From assembly GCF_901709675.1 (NCBI RefSeq), contig NC_051098.1, forward strand, positions 14,043,918 to 14,107,917: 64,000 bases of DNA. The letters run 5' to 3'. Below, piece by piece: positions 36,897-48,648 of the stretch (position 1 is its first letter; each line of letters starts with the position of its first letter). A program made the position numbers and the translations under genes. The DNA comes from Syngnathus acus. Taxonomy: Eukaryota > Chordata > Actinopteri > Syngnathiformes > Syngnathidae. The notes beneath the pieces were generated by a model that made no database searches, was not told the DNA's origin, and was given only the letters and a program-made list of their open reading frames with translations.

Positions 36897-39800
36897 ACAA
36901 ATAAATACTCATTTGCTGAAATCAAAAGATATTTCAATCCCGATTGTGTTTCCAGGTAGATGCCTGATTCAGTTTTCGCTTCCATTCATGTGTGCTTGCA
37001 AGTGACCCGCATCATCCACTTCTCCATGGTTGGCGTCACCTTTGACCTTAAGGTAATCGTGTCGTTACAGAACGATTATGTGGCTATCGTGGTATGACAA
37101 TGTGCTCGTTACTGAACCACATCGCCTGCGGAGTCCCACGTATGTGCTGCGCTGCTCTGTTTGGAGGTGTTGATTAATTTTTTTCACTCCCCACGTCCAA
37201 AAATATTTCAGCAGCTGTGAAGTCTTGAAGGAATTTAGCAGAAGCGCTGTTGATTGTATTGCCATCAAAAGAAAACAAATGTGACATCTGCCATGCAGGG
37301 AGAAGGAAATATAGATGCAGCTGCTTGTCACCTTTCAATGGCATTATTGAACAAAATTAAATACAATTAAATTATTAATAAAATTAGCCGACCTGACGCC
37401 GCCACTCAACACGCCAACATTCTAACTCGGCCAGCCAACCTTGACTCCGCCCAACATCACCAAAATCACACCTCAAGATAATCGTTGACGGTAATTATTC
37501 AGTGAATTGGAATTTGCCTGCTCGAATTAGGGTTAATCAAAGTTTAAACCCATTCGCATCCCTCAAGGAGTCACTGGGGGGGGATCAGAGTTGGAATCAT
37601 GATGCGAGACGAGGTGAAGCTGAGAGAGGACGAAAGGAGACACGAAGGATCAGAGACGGACAAAAGTATTGGGACACCACATTGCCTGCGTAGTTATAAA
37701 AAAAGGTTTTGAAATGAACTTTGGGAAATGACTGATTGACCCTGTCCAAATACTTTTCACTAAAGTGTGCATCTGTTGAGTCAGGAGTCTACAGCTTCCA
37801 TTAGTAGTTCCCCCACTTCACACCGCCCCACTCATCCATCTTTTACAACTCAGAAGGAGCTGCAGAGCGCCTCCGAATATTTCGGCCCCGTTTGACAGTT
37901 TGCCTAACGCAAGGAGGAGGCTGCTATTTTGCCAGACAATGCATCAAAGAGCATGTGGCCCTCACGACGCGGCGGGGGGTGGATATGAAAAGTTAAGACG
38001 ACTTAGCGGGCATTGAGCTGGCGCACCCTCGTGCTTGCGTGCGGGCATCCGCCTGACAGTTAACCCACGCAGTACTTTGATCCACTCATTTTCCTCCATC
38101 CCAACACAAAATATGAAACCCCCTGTCGACCTTGTACCGTCTCACTTTAAATTCCAAACTTTCACCGTTGATTTGTAGATCTGTGACGCGCGTCGACTTC
38201 CAAAGAACTCCAATTTTAAAATGATAATGGAAAGCAAATCAGTCTGTTTTCTTTGAAGTCAAGCTATTTATCAGGTTTAGATATAATTTACAATTCCGAC
38301 GACTCGCTTAAAAAAACAAATTAGTGCATAAACTGTAGATGTTAAAGCCCAATTAGAGGCAGGCAAAAACAAAGACGACCTCAAGAGAAATGCAATGAAG
38401 TCACTTTCCAAACACTATCAATGTAAATAATTGGCTCTTCTCTTCTTTTCAGGCCCAGTTAAAAACAAACTGTTTGTTCTTAAGTGGACCCGACGTTTAA
38501 ATTGGTGTTGGAAGCCACTACAATCATGTCATCATGAAGAGATGCGCCCACCCGTCTGAAAAGGTGCCGACCACCATTGTCGAATGCAACCACTTTGGGG
38601 CTGCCGTGCCAATTTGCTTATCAGCTTTTATGGAAAACTGTTGGGTGTTAAAAGGACAAATTGCTTTGCTCCCTATTCTCTCTTGTGTAAAAAGGAACTA
38701 ATAACAAATACTGTGCAATTCAATCAATCTTCCTTCAGTGAAATGAATAGAAACACCAATAATGTCTTCCAATCTCTCATAAAATGCATGCAAAAAATTT
38801 ACAATATTTGCCTAGAACAATATTACCTTACATTATTGTACTTTATAAAAGCACACAATAATGTCAATTAAATAGAATTAAAAAGATTGTAATTTTAAAT
38901 TCATATTATCTCATTGTTATATGATCTGTCTACATGTTGCTGCACCATTTGTGTTTCTGTTGCCTAAACGGTACCAACGACGCCACGTAAATGCTAACTG
39001 TTAGCCCGTTAGCCCACGGAGTTTCACATTGTAGCGTTAAGCTCGCGGAGGCTACGCGGTTGTTTTAAATACACAACATGGCAGCTCTGCTCGCTTTGTT
39101 TTGAGTTTTACTTTCACAGTAACCTGCTGAGAGAGTCAAAAACACAGCTTGAAGCCTCTTTTGGGGAAGAATATTTACAAGTGTTATCTGCCAAACTGTT
39201 ATGCAACTTTAGTCTTCTGCTACCATAAATCGGCTTTAGCGTGGCTCGTATCATCTTGTCTGTTCCAAATGTTACGGTCGCATCATTCAAACAACCAAGC
39301 AGGCTCCAAAGTAAAGCGAAGAATCAGATGAAACTTGAAAGAATTGACAGTAAAGGTTGAATGTATAACTATGATGAATCATCAGCGGAAAACCATTTAA
39401 AAGCAGCCAGCAAAGCAGAAGAATGGCACTAATGGTGTGTGGCGCTATCAATTAAAGTCGTCAAGTGGATATGGAAGAGTGCAAGAAGGTGTGCCGGGGG
39501 CACAGAAAGATTAAAAAAAAAGTGATTAAAAAATGATGAGAGGCCGTTTTGAATTTTAAACTCCATTTTGTGAAATATTTAAGGAGACACCCTGTATTTT
39601 CCTTTCACAATAATTATTCTACCGAGCATCAATGTAGCAACATTTAAGAATCGAATTCATTAAGCAAACTAAACTAATTTCCCTCTTGCAGTGCTTCCTA
39701 AAGTTAAAGTCCCACAGCTACAGTTTGTTTGTTTGTGTGTGCCCATGTGTGTGCGCGCCAATTGTATCCCCCTAATCGCTTTATCTCATTTTGCAGTGTT

Positions 39801-40534
39801 AATACGCAATGAGCTGCTGAATTAATTTTCACACCATCGGCGACACAACTGGGTGGCGGCAGACGGCCATCTTTAATGGGCGGAGGGGACAACTGGTCCG
39901 GTCGAGCGCTGGGAAAAGTCCGCGTGCGCTAGCAGCTCGTCACATGGCTTTTATTATAAATGAGCGCGGCGCACAGAGGGCAGCTGTACCGAGCCAGGGG
40001 CAGCTGGATAATTTAGAGAGTTCCGCGGGCCGCTTTGTCCGTCCCGCTGTGTTAGCTGAGCTGGCAAAGTGGCTCTGTGTCGCATGATAACGCGTGCAAA
40101 CGGAAAGTGTGTGCTCGCATGTTTGCGCACTCCTGGAAAGGGAAATAATAAAACGTCCGTACGCGGCGGAAAGACGAGAGAAGCCTACTTGATTTCTAAT
40201 AGTTTGTAGGGTTGGAAAAAAGTTGGTGCATAATGCATTCTGACGGCCTCAGTGTTGACACCTCATATAGGATGCTATTATGTTGAATAAATAAAGAGAA
40301 ATGAAGCGGGGAAATGAAGCGGTGGACCACAAACAAATACATTATTCAACCTGCAATCAACCCAACGTACACTAAAGGTGGCGAGTCGAGGGCGGGACAC
40401 GATGGCGGAGATTGTTATTCCTGTTTTTGACTTGAGACAACTATTGGAGTATAAGTTGAGGGAAACTTTTGCTTTCAACAAATTCAACATTCAAAGAATG
40501 CAGATAAATGTTCATCATCTACTGGAGACAGGTG

Positions 40535-40626
40535 GAAATTGTCAAAAGAAAATCCTGAAAATAGCCAAAAGTCAATTAACTGGGGGGGCAGTGCCCCCGC
40601 TGCCCCCTTCCTAGCGCCGCCAGTGG
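40535..40626 (-). repeat. Interspersed repeat end, copy A (CCACTGGCGGCGCTAGG...)
   Basis: On the minus strand it starts CCACTGGCGGCGCTAGGAAG, then GGGGGCAGCGGGGGCACTGC and a C-run, then a purine-poor stretch. The same ordered words recur at 49693-49806 in the same orientation, and similarity extends into the A-rich flank (AAAATCCTGAAAATA against AAAATCCTGGAAATA). The C(A/C)GTGGCGG start suggests a hAT-type terminus, but no partner end was found. Confidence 0.6.
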
Positions 40627-42081
40627 TTGCCATACTTTCACAGTCATATCTTGCTGAAATATTTCGGAAATTATTTTCCTGACTGTGTGCTTATTCTTGT
40701 GTGTGGAAGACATTCTGCTGTGGGCGGATTTGTCAGCAGGACCCTCGACCTGGGCGTACCCGAGTACCACTTCATAGCCTTACTGGGATTTGTGCCAAAA
40801 TCTTTTAGTGTCCTCAAGAAATAATAATAAAAAAAAAAACTTTCCTGAAATCTGCTCATGTTGCACTATTTGGAGCCCAATTCAAATCAAACTACAAACT
40901 CTAAAAACCGTACAGCCCCATTTTCATTTTGTTGCTTTCACTTTTGAGAAAGTCAAGACACGTCCGACACAAGAAGGAACGGCACAATGATGATCTGACG
41001 TGATTGATGATTTGGCTGAGGCCCAGACAAGGAGAAGGCCAATTCTCTGTAGATTCATTTAAGCAGTGAATGTCAGCGGCGACGTGACGATCAACAGTGT
41101 TGAAAGGAGAGAAAATGATTCCTGCAAATTGGAAGAGTGAGATCACGTGGGAACTTGTGAACATTCGACTTTCTTTTCTTCGATACTTTTCAAAAATTGC
41201 AGATAGTTCAGTCTGACTTTCCCCGAATGGAATGACATCGCAAGTCCAAGTGGCCATTTTTTGATTCCATGATTTTTTGAATAGCGAGTATATCCAATCT
41301 GTTCGCCGGCGCATATTTAATATTTTTCCTCATTTGGAAAAAAGTCTTATCATCTTCTGATTCCAAGTGTTATTTTCTCTCATCACCGCCATTAGGCATC
41401 TTTTAATAGTGCCATTTGAGAGCAAAAACATTGAAATGATGTCACTTGAAGCATGAAACGTAAAAGCAGACAGCTCTTTCATGGCTGAGCTTTTTTTTTT
41501 TTTTAATTAATTAGCAGATTGGGAACTCGTCTAAAAAAAAATCGCCTCTGCGTCAAACAGCACAATTACCTGAATGTAATACGAGGCTGGAAGAGAATAG
41601 ACGGGATTGTTTGGAGGATTATCTGCCTGCAGTGAAAGGAATATGATTTTTTTTTTTTTTTTTCTCCCAGCCGGGTGTCATTTTGAGACACGTCTGGGTT
41701 GAATTGGAATGTAATATAGGCCAGAGTGACAACTCAAGTGGCAAGTGCGCCCCTTTCGAAACCATGAAGGAGAATATTACAGAGCGCCTGTTTGAAGCCC
41801 CTCAAAAAATGTTGAGACTAACTCAAAAGTGGGGCTACTAAATTAAATAAGTCGGGGTGTAACTTTACTGCTCTGTGACAGCCAATGCTAGTCCAATGAT
41901 GCTTGGTGGTGTTATTCCACTTCAGGCCACTAGGTAATCGAAGCAGTCGGCCATTTTGTGCAGATTTTTTTAAAAACGCATTAGCACGACATCAACCCTC
42001 TCTGCACTAAACAAAATATTTAATCATATTTTTAACTGTTCTTCCTGTTTAAAATTTACACCATCTCAAATGAAATAAGTA

Positions 42082-42100
42082 TGCCGCCATCTAGAGGTAG
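42082..42100 (-). promoter_or_regulatory. CTCF-like motif
   Basis: On the minus strand CTACCTCTAGATGGCGGCA matches the CTCF core (CCTCTAGATGGCGGC). Confidence 0.45.
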
Positions 42101-45013
42101 ACATTGAAATTACACCCAACATAAATGAAAGTTGGACCATATTGGTGATTAATTTCACACAAAAAAAAAATAGGATCGCAAACATGGAAACTAGATTGCA
42201 CCACTCTTTAAAACCCAGAACAAGAGCTTGAGACTCAACAATTCCTTTTAAAAGGCTCATGAACTCCCGAACTTCGCTCACGTCGTTATAAGAAACCCAT
42301 TTGAAATCCACTTCCATCCAAAATCCAAAAAACAAGAAAGTATTATATATGAAATCAGAGCAGTTCAACTGTTGGTTAATTACCCCGCTTGTATTTATAC
42401 GATGGTTGTGCTGGGTCCATCAAATATTCAGCGCCGTTTCAAACCGTCGCGCCGTGATCCGGAGAGACAAGCCCTCCTTAAAAAGCGAGGTCAGCTATCC
42501 AGCTCACACCTGTCCCAACACTTTTGATTCAATAATACGCAACGTCCTGTCTGGCCTTGCACTTGACATGTTAAAAAAATAAATAATGGAGATGTGGGAA
42601 TTATATAACCGATTTTAACTTCCCCACGTCGCTTATAGATTGCCGTGCATACATTTTAATTCCTGAAGGTCGTATTGAATGTTGGAGAGTCGCATTTTCC
42701 TCAACATCCTGTCTGGAGAACAATTCGAGTCCGAAAAAAATCTTTCCATCTGATTCAATAGCAGTAATTAAATTCCATAACAATCCAGACATAATAACAA
42801 GGAGGTTGCTGGTGTAAGTGGTGATTGGACTCGTAAATTACGATCAAGACCCCGATAATGTGGCTTGGTTAGCAATGAAGAAATAATTTCCTGAGAAAAG
42901 ATTGTTCATATAAAAATGGAAGTGAAATCCCCTTCTTATTCACTAACGACACTTTGTGCAGTTCAAGTACTGCTACGTGTGATGTATGAAAGTCATGTAT
43001 ATTTTTGTAAAGCACAGGTTGTCATAACAACCAAAACACCCGGATAATATGGCCTTGAGGCAGGAAACGCGTGTCGTTACCTTGTCAACCTTCGTGTTAG
43101 AACCTTCGGATTAAGGTAAAAATAAATGCGGTGAATTGTATAACCCCCATTAGAGAACGCTAATCTCCGTAGCCACCAAATGACCCGACAATATTGATAA
43201 ATAAAATTAAATGAAGGTATGATTAAGTGCATGTGTGGCGACGACGGTAATTTAATTGAATGTTGCGCACGTCACAGACACAAGGCATGTTTTTTAATGA
43301 GGAAAGCAATTAAGGGTGGGATTTCAGGAGTCCATGAGCAAGAGATGGTTCATTTTAATTACACAACCGGCATACACCTCACTGTCATCTGAGAGGGAAG
43401 TCAAAAATTCTACCAATGGGAAATTAAACAGGGTAGAAACTTGAGATGTGTGAGAGCACTTGAAGTACATTTACTAGTACCTTCTTTGTGCTCACTAGTA
43501 AAACAATTCAGTGTACTAGTAGTAAAAATAATAATAAAAAAAAAACTCGAATCAATCGGTGATTTTCTTGACATTACATGTCAGTAGTGAAAGATTTTAG
43601 TTTGGCTTCTGTTAGCTTGTTTTGACCGTTCATGGTGGTGGCCATTTTGTAAAGTTGTTAGCATTATAGCCTAGCTTTGTATTCAAGAGTCTTTGTAAAA
43701 TGTGATTTAATATTGATACAATTATTGAATGGTGTCTTTTTAAGTCACATGAATCTTGCTTGAGTACTTGTGTCGTTCATGTATGAGATCATAAATTCTT
43801 TCTAGTAGCAAGCGGTTTTGCTGTCTCGCAAGTTACTGCAAGCGCTGGGTTGACCTTCTGGCTCACATCATCCATTTGGTTTCGCAGGAGCGAATCGCTC
43901 ATGTCCGCCGGGCTCCGTTACAAGCATCGACGGTGACTTTATAATCGGCGAAACAGGAAAATGTGCACTTTTCTGCTCCTTCCATGCGTTTCAAAGGCTG
44001 TAACAAGAAGGATCAAGCGGTCAACAAGGAGCGTCTGCTTCACTTTTGATACAGAAATGGGAGAGATGTTGTTTGGCTTTATATGTGTTGTCAGATTTTG
44101 TATTGGAGTGAATTTGTAGCAACAGTGTGAAGTCAGTGCGAATAAAAACATCAAATCAGCGAGAACTCCAGCAGAGTTGCGTACACGTTGCTTGCCGCAT
44201 ACGGAACTAGTTAAACGAGAACGTAAACAACTTCTGTGCTGTGAGACGCATTGTAAATAAATGGATGTAAACGCCCATGCAGTCTTAACACACACATCAG
44301 TTTTTCATAATGATAATAATCATTTTTGCATATTTTTCAGAGCAGCCTTGGCTACTCCACCAACGTGGTAAGGCAGTAAAAATAGGTGACCCGGAGGCGG
44401 CATGGCTGTGACGACGCGCCACGCTAACAATGGCTCTAATGCTGTTATTATTGGCGGAATGATGTCGGATGAAAAAGCCTCGATACAACACGTCGGACTG
44501 TTTATAGTCAGACGCGGAGCGGAGCTGGGCGAGAGGAAAATAGAAATTAATCTAACGAGCTTTGGCTTGTTAAGTACGCCGTCTGTCTCTGGCTGAATGA
44601 CAATGACGAGCATCCGCTCACCACCAAACGTATTCCGTTGGGACTTCATGACGACGTGAGCAGCAGGCAAAACAAAAGGCGGATGGGGGGGGAATTAATT
44701 CAATGACATGAAAAGCCCACGTTGTTGGATAAGCCAAGAAAGCGAAACGGACCAGGTATAAAATACGAGGTGGCGTCCGCTGTTGTGGCTCGCTCGCTTC
44801 CCGCATCAATAATTCAGCGTGTCCCCGGTGTTATGTTTTTGGCTGCCTTTTTCGGATAAGCACAATGTAAATGCCAGGACATTTGAAAGGTCAGAGAGCG
44901 GTCTGAACAGGAGACAAATTAACCAAAAATGTAACGAGCTCTCGCAGGGTTACGACTACTGGGAATGATGTGTTGCAGCAGAAAATGCAATACGCCAAAC
45001 GGAAGTAGTAATC

Positions 45014-45032
45014 GAGCTCCCTCTAGTGGTAG
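45014..45032 (-). promoter_or_regulatory. CTCF-like motif (strong)
   Basis: On the minus strand the sequence reads TCTACCACTAGAGGGAGCT, matching CCACTAGAGGGAG, a high-affinity form of the CTCF core. Confidence 0.5.
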
Positions 45033-45651
45033 ATGATAGTATTACTGAATTGAATGCTCAAACAATTCATCTAGTTATCGTGGCTATAAACGTTTTTTTT
45101 TTTTAAATCCACACATGTATGTACATAAGTAATTATTTTCATTATCGATCAGATTTTTTTGTTTGTTTGCAATTAATCGATATATCGGATAAACATTTTT
45201 AATTTGGCATTATTATAAAATGACAGTGCAGAAGATGCACAAAATCCAGTTACTGTTCTGGTCTGTTTTGGAAGCTTAAATTCTAGCCTCGAGGTTTGGT
45301 GTTTTGGGGGTTAAGATTTTGTGGCCGCATGTCCAGCTTTAATGAGGCCACCAGGCTCTCAATCGGGGCAGCTAAAACAGGCATCTTTGGATGCCGGCCC
45401 GCAGAGGAGCCGAAGCCGGAGCCGGCAGGGCTGCTTGTGTCTGATGAGGAAGTGATAAAGACGAAGCTTCTCGCTGCCAACCTCCTCTGAGTCATGAGGC
45501 TTGGCTCGGGGGGTTGCGTCCGAAGGGAGTGGGGAAAAAAAAAAATGGCAGCAAAATAGAAGATTTCTGATGTGTTGAACTGCAGTTGGCTGGGATGAAT
45601 GAGAGGAAAGACTTTAAAGATCCTTTTGTGGCTTCTTATTGTATCTTATTC

Positions 45652-45722
45652 AATATTTTTAAAAATATTTTATTTTTAAATATTTTTAAAAATATTTTAT
45701 TAAATATATAATATTAAATAAA
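45652..45722. repeat. AT palindromic tandem block
   Basis: The self-complementary word ATATTTTTAAAAATAT occurs twice (beginning near 45652 and 45682), followed by ATTAAATATATAATATTAAA. It could extrude as a cruciform. No gene. Confidence 0.8.
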
Positions 45723-46739
45723 TTTGAATTTATTGTCATTCTAAACCAATCAATATTTTTGAATCAAACTTAAGTGTAGATGATAACCCAAATGTTCGTT
45801 ATAAAACCTTTTGTGGGTGAAGTCAACGGAAATATGGAGCGGATTCCTCTCGCCCTCTTGAAATGCCTGCCGAAAAAAGGCGACATAGTATTTAGGCACA
45901 CCGGTGGAGGTGGAATTAGTGCAAGCCTAAGAATACGCCTGTCAGAAATCCCCTCCGCTTAGACCGTTGCCTGCGGCCCGTCTCGAAAGCTCGAAGTAAA
46001 TCGACGTGCTATTAGAAATAGTCACGCAAAAGCATTTCAACACAATCGTTTTCCGTCTGGCAAATCTTTCCATAATAATTCCGACTGATATTTTTCAATG
46101 ATTCAATCACAAAGACTTGCAAGGAGAACGTTTTTTTTGTGTGTGTTTTTTGAGGGGGAGGCGAGGTAATCTGACACCTCTTACTTCTGAAAACACCCAC
46201 TTAAAGGAAAGAAATGTCTAGACTCAGTTGCGGTGGTGACAACAACAAAAAAAAGACGTTATTTTCCCCTTCCCTGTTGCGCGATGTTAAAAACACTTGA
46301 GTCTCAGTCGTGTCAAACAAAGACGAAATGAGTCATAGAGTTCTTGCGAGTATTGAAGCCTTCCCAGGTGAGGACGTCTCCCAGAATAGCGTTTCGTCTG
46401 TTGTCGCTTTAAATAACGTTGACGGGTTTGACACAAAAGACGCTCGTGCACTATGGTAAGGCTTAAAAAGCTCGTTTTGTGTTAATCAACTCCATTGTCT
46501 TCTATTTTCACTTTCCTGACGTCGAATGGCCTGTCTGGAAGATCTTGCTGGTTGTGGTGGTTGGCGGGAAAAGAATCGTTAACAGTAGTTGTTAGGTGCG
46601 GCCACAATGAACACGATTCATTTCGCAAGTTGTTCAGAAGAATCACAACAAACTCTGCGAGAGTTGTTTCTTCTCTTCTGGGTCCTAAAAACGCAAACTG
46701 GACGAAGTTCAGGTCTAGTAATTACTGACTGAATTGATT

Positions 46740-46757
46740 ACCGCCCTCTTGTGGCCA
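46740..46757 (-). promoter_or_regulatory. CTCF-like motif (strong)
   Basis: On the minus strand ATGGCCACAAGAGGGCGG matches CCACAAGAGGGCG, one of the most typical CTCF cores. Orientation is opposite to the motifs at 16, 25, 30 and 37 kb. Confidence 0.5.
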
Positions 46758-46861
46758 TTTTGCCACCAGGAAGTACATATTCAAAATAGGAAGAATGGAA
46801 AACAAATGCTATAGATCTTTAAAATGATCTTTTATTTTTATTAAACAACATTTTTTGTTAG

Positions 46862-46930
46862 GGGAGGTGGTATCAAGAGTGGTATCGATACTTGGTATCG
46901 GTATCAGACACTTGTACCGGTATCGTTTTT
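46862..46930. repeat. GGTATCG-type repeat fragment
   Basis: The words GGTATCAAGAG, GGTATCGATACTTGGTATCG, GTATCAGACACTTG and CCGGTATCG cluster here. Such GGTATCGGTATC strings are common at vertebrate hAT-like repeat ends, but no boundaries or target duplications could be set. Confidence 0.35.
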
Positions 46931-48411
46931 TTTATCATTATTTTGCTCAGAAATGTTACAGGAGTAGTTTGAAATCATCCTTGGACTTCCTCGATCACAC
47001 CCTTCTCACTATTTCACTTTGAGAGCAGTCTCGCCCGACTCGTCTTTGTCCACATGCCCGAATGTCATGTCTCCATAATGGATGTTGCAAATTTACTCTG
47101 ACATCGGCTGGCACTAGGCGAGGTGGAAGGACTCGGAGGGGATGGGGGGGGCGGTACTAAATATATATCTCCAACCTCGGTGACTTGGATCCAGTATGAA
47201 GCGGCAGATCACAAGCGATGTCGACTGGCCTACTTCTTTTTCTGGTCGTCCATCACTGATACGTGGCCACGCTGCATGATTTATATTGTCCGCACAACAC
47301 GGCAAAGAAAAGCATGGCAGGCCGCTCCGCCTTTTCCCAGCCTGCTCCGACGCAACGTATCCTTTTTCATTTAGAGAACAAAGAAGGGAGATTGGATGCC
47401 GAGCTGCTTTTGTTTTGGATCCCATCCGTTTAATCGGGTCAAATGTGATCACCGGACCCGGGAAAATCGGACAAAGCTTCTCTTCTTAGCATAGTGAAAA
47501 AACACGACAATGCTTTTCTAAGATCACACCAGCCGCAAAATTCCAAAATCCAATCAATATTTATGAGCTTCAGCGCTGAATGTGGTGCATTAAGGTTAAC
47601 ATCCCAAACCCCCCCCCGCGTTCGTATTTCAATTCATCATTTAAGTTTGCTCATCAGCGCCTCTGTGTGAAATGACACTAACTCCAAATGGAATGTGTTC
47701 CTCTAATCAGAGTTGTGCATTACTTTTTTTATAATCCACACACAATCAAAGTACAGTCATCACAATTAACTTGAAGTCACGCACACTCGGCACGTTTTTT
47801 TCTTTTCTTTTTAGCCTTCAACTCTACACGGTCAAAGATGGTTATCATTTGCCAATCAATTCCCTGAGTGTGTTCAACAGAAGAAAAAAAAAAAAAACGA
47901 GAGAGGTGCACGTCTCCGTGACCTCCTCACACGATTCTCGTGTATTGATTGATTCCCAAGACCACAACTCAGCACACATACAAGGACACACACACACCTA
48001 TATCTATATTTATATACCCTCCCACCAAAGATCTCTCAGGTAAACTTAAATAAAAGAAATGTTATTATTATCTGCGCAAGGAAGACAGATCAAACACCAA
48101 GTGCGTGAGGAGCTGCAGTGTTTATTTGTTCTCGTCGGAGCAAAGAGCGTAGATGTTAAACCTGAACCATGTCAAAGATTTGTTTTGATTTATGCATAAA
48201 TCGGTGGGAAATTTTAATTTTGATGACACGGGAGCTTTGAACAATGGGAATCCCGACTAATCCCCATAGATTTGATTTTTTTTTTGTGGTACAAATTAAT
48301 TAATACACCATTAATTTCCCCTTTCCACAGCACTGACGCATTTATGGTGCACAAGTATTACGGAAAAAGCAGCAAAATATTAAAACATTGCAAAATTAAT
48401 AATAAAATCTA

Positions 48412-48648
48412 AAATAATGATAAATGAAATAAAACGCTAAAATAATATTTAAAAAAAATGGTGTGCAAATGGGAATGAAAGCAAGAAAGTGGTCTAAGAA
48501 TTGACCCCTGTGGAACCTCACATCTGACTGAGACGAAGAAATCCCAATCTTTGAACCTATTTAAAACACTACCAATAAGCTCCACCCATTCTTTTTTTAT
48601 TCTGATGAACAGCATGTCATTATCAACCGTGTCAAATTCATCGCTGAG
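48412..48648 (-). pseudogene. Decayed LINE reverse-transcriptase fragment
   Basis: Read on the minus strand from 48648, the open frame gives LSDEFDTVDNDMLFIRI, then VELIGSVLNRFKDWDFFVSV, then CEVPQGSILRPLS and a short tail HLHTIFFKYYFSV. These align in order with hallmarks of LINE-type RT: LSAAFDTVDHxILL (motif A region), GxVLxWFxSYLSxRTFFVSV, and CGVPQGSILGPLLF followed by YMLPLGxIFxKY. The catalytic YADD block is not present downstream, where the DNA becomes AT-rich. The sequence between the DTVD and VLN parts is shorter than usual, and PQGSILGP has become PQGSILRP. It is a dead internal fragment of a non-LTR retrotransposon, probably L2/Jockey-like. Confidence 0.75.

Larger units (their letters stand above)
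26971..48411. other. rtn4rl1: Non-coding DNA, probable rtn4rl1 first intron (middle part)
   Basis: No frame is recognisable as a protein. Separately listed items are a TG microsatellite, a foldback element, a G/C-rich repeat end, an AT palindromic block, a GGTATCG-type repeat and six CTCF-like motifs (three listed as features, the others in the findings). Otherwise it is unique-looking DNA with TAATTA-type words and GCTAGC/GTTAGC clusters. Two minus-strand ATG...AAAG|GTGA words (27451-27460 and 37332-37344) could in principle be the missing first exon but neither is compelling. Confidence 0.5.

Noticed and set aside
41924-41940. GGCCACTAGGTAATCGA as another CTCF site
   Set aside because: The second half of the core (GGTAATC instead of GGTGGC) does not fit.
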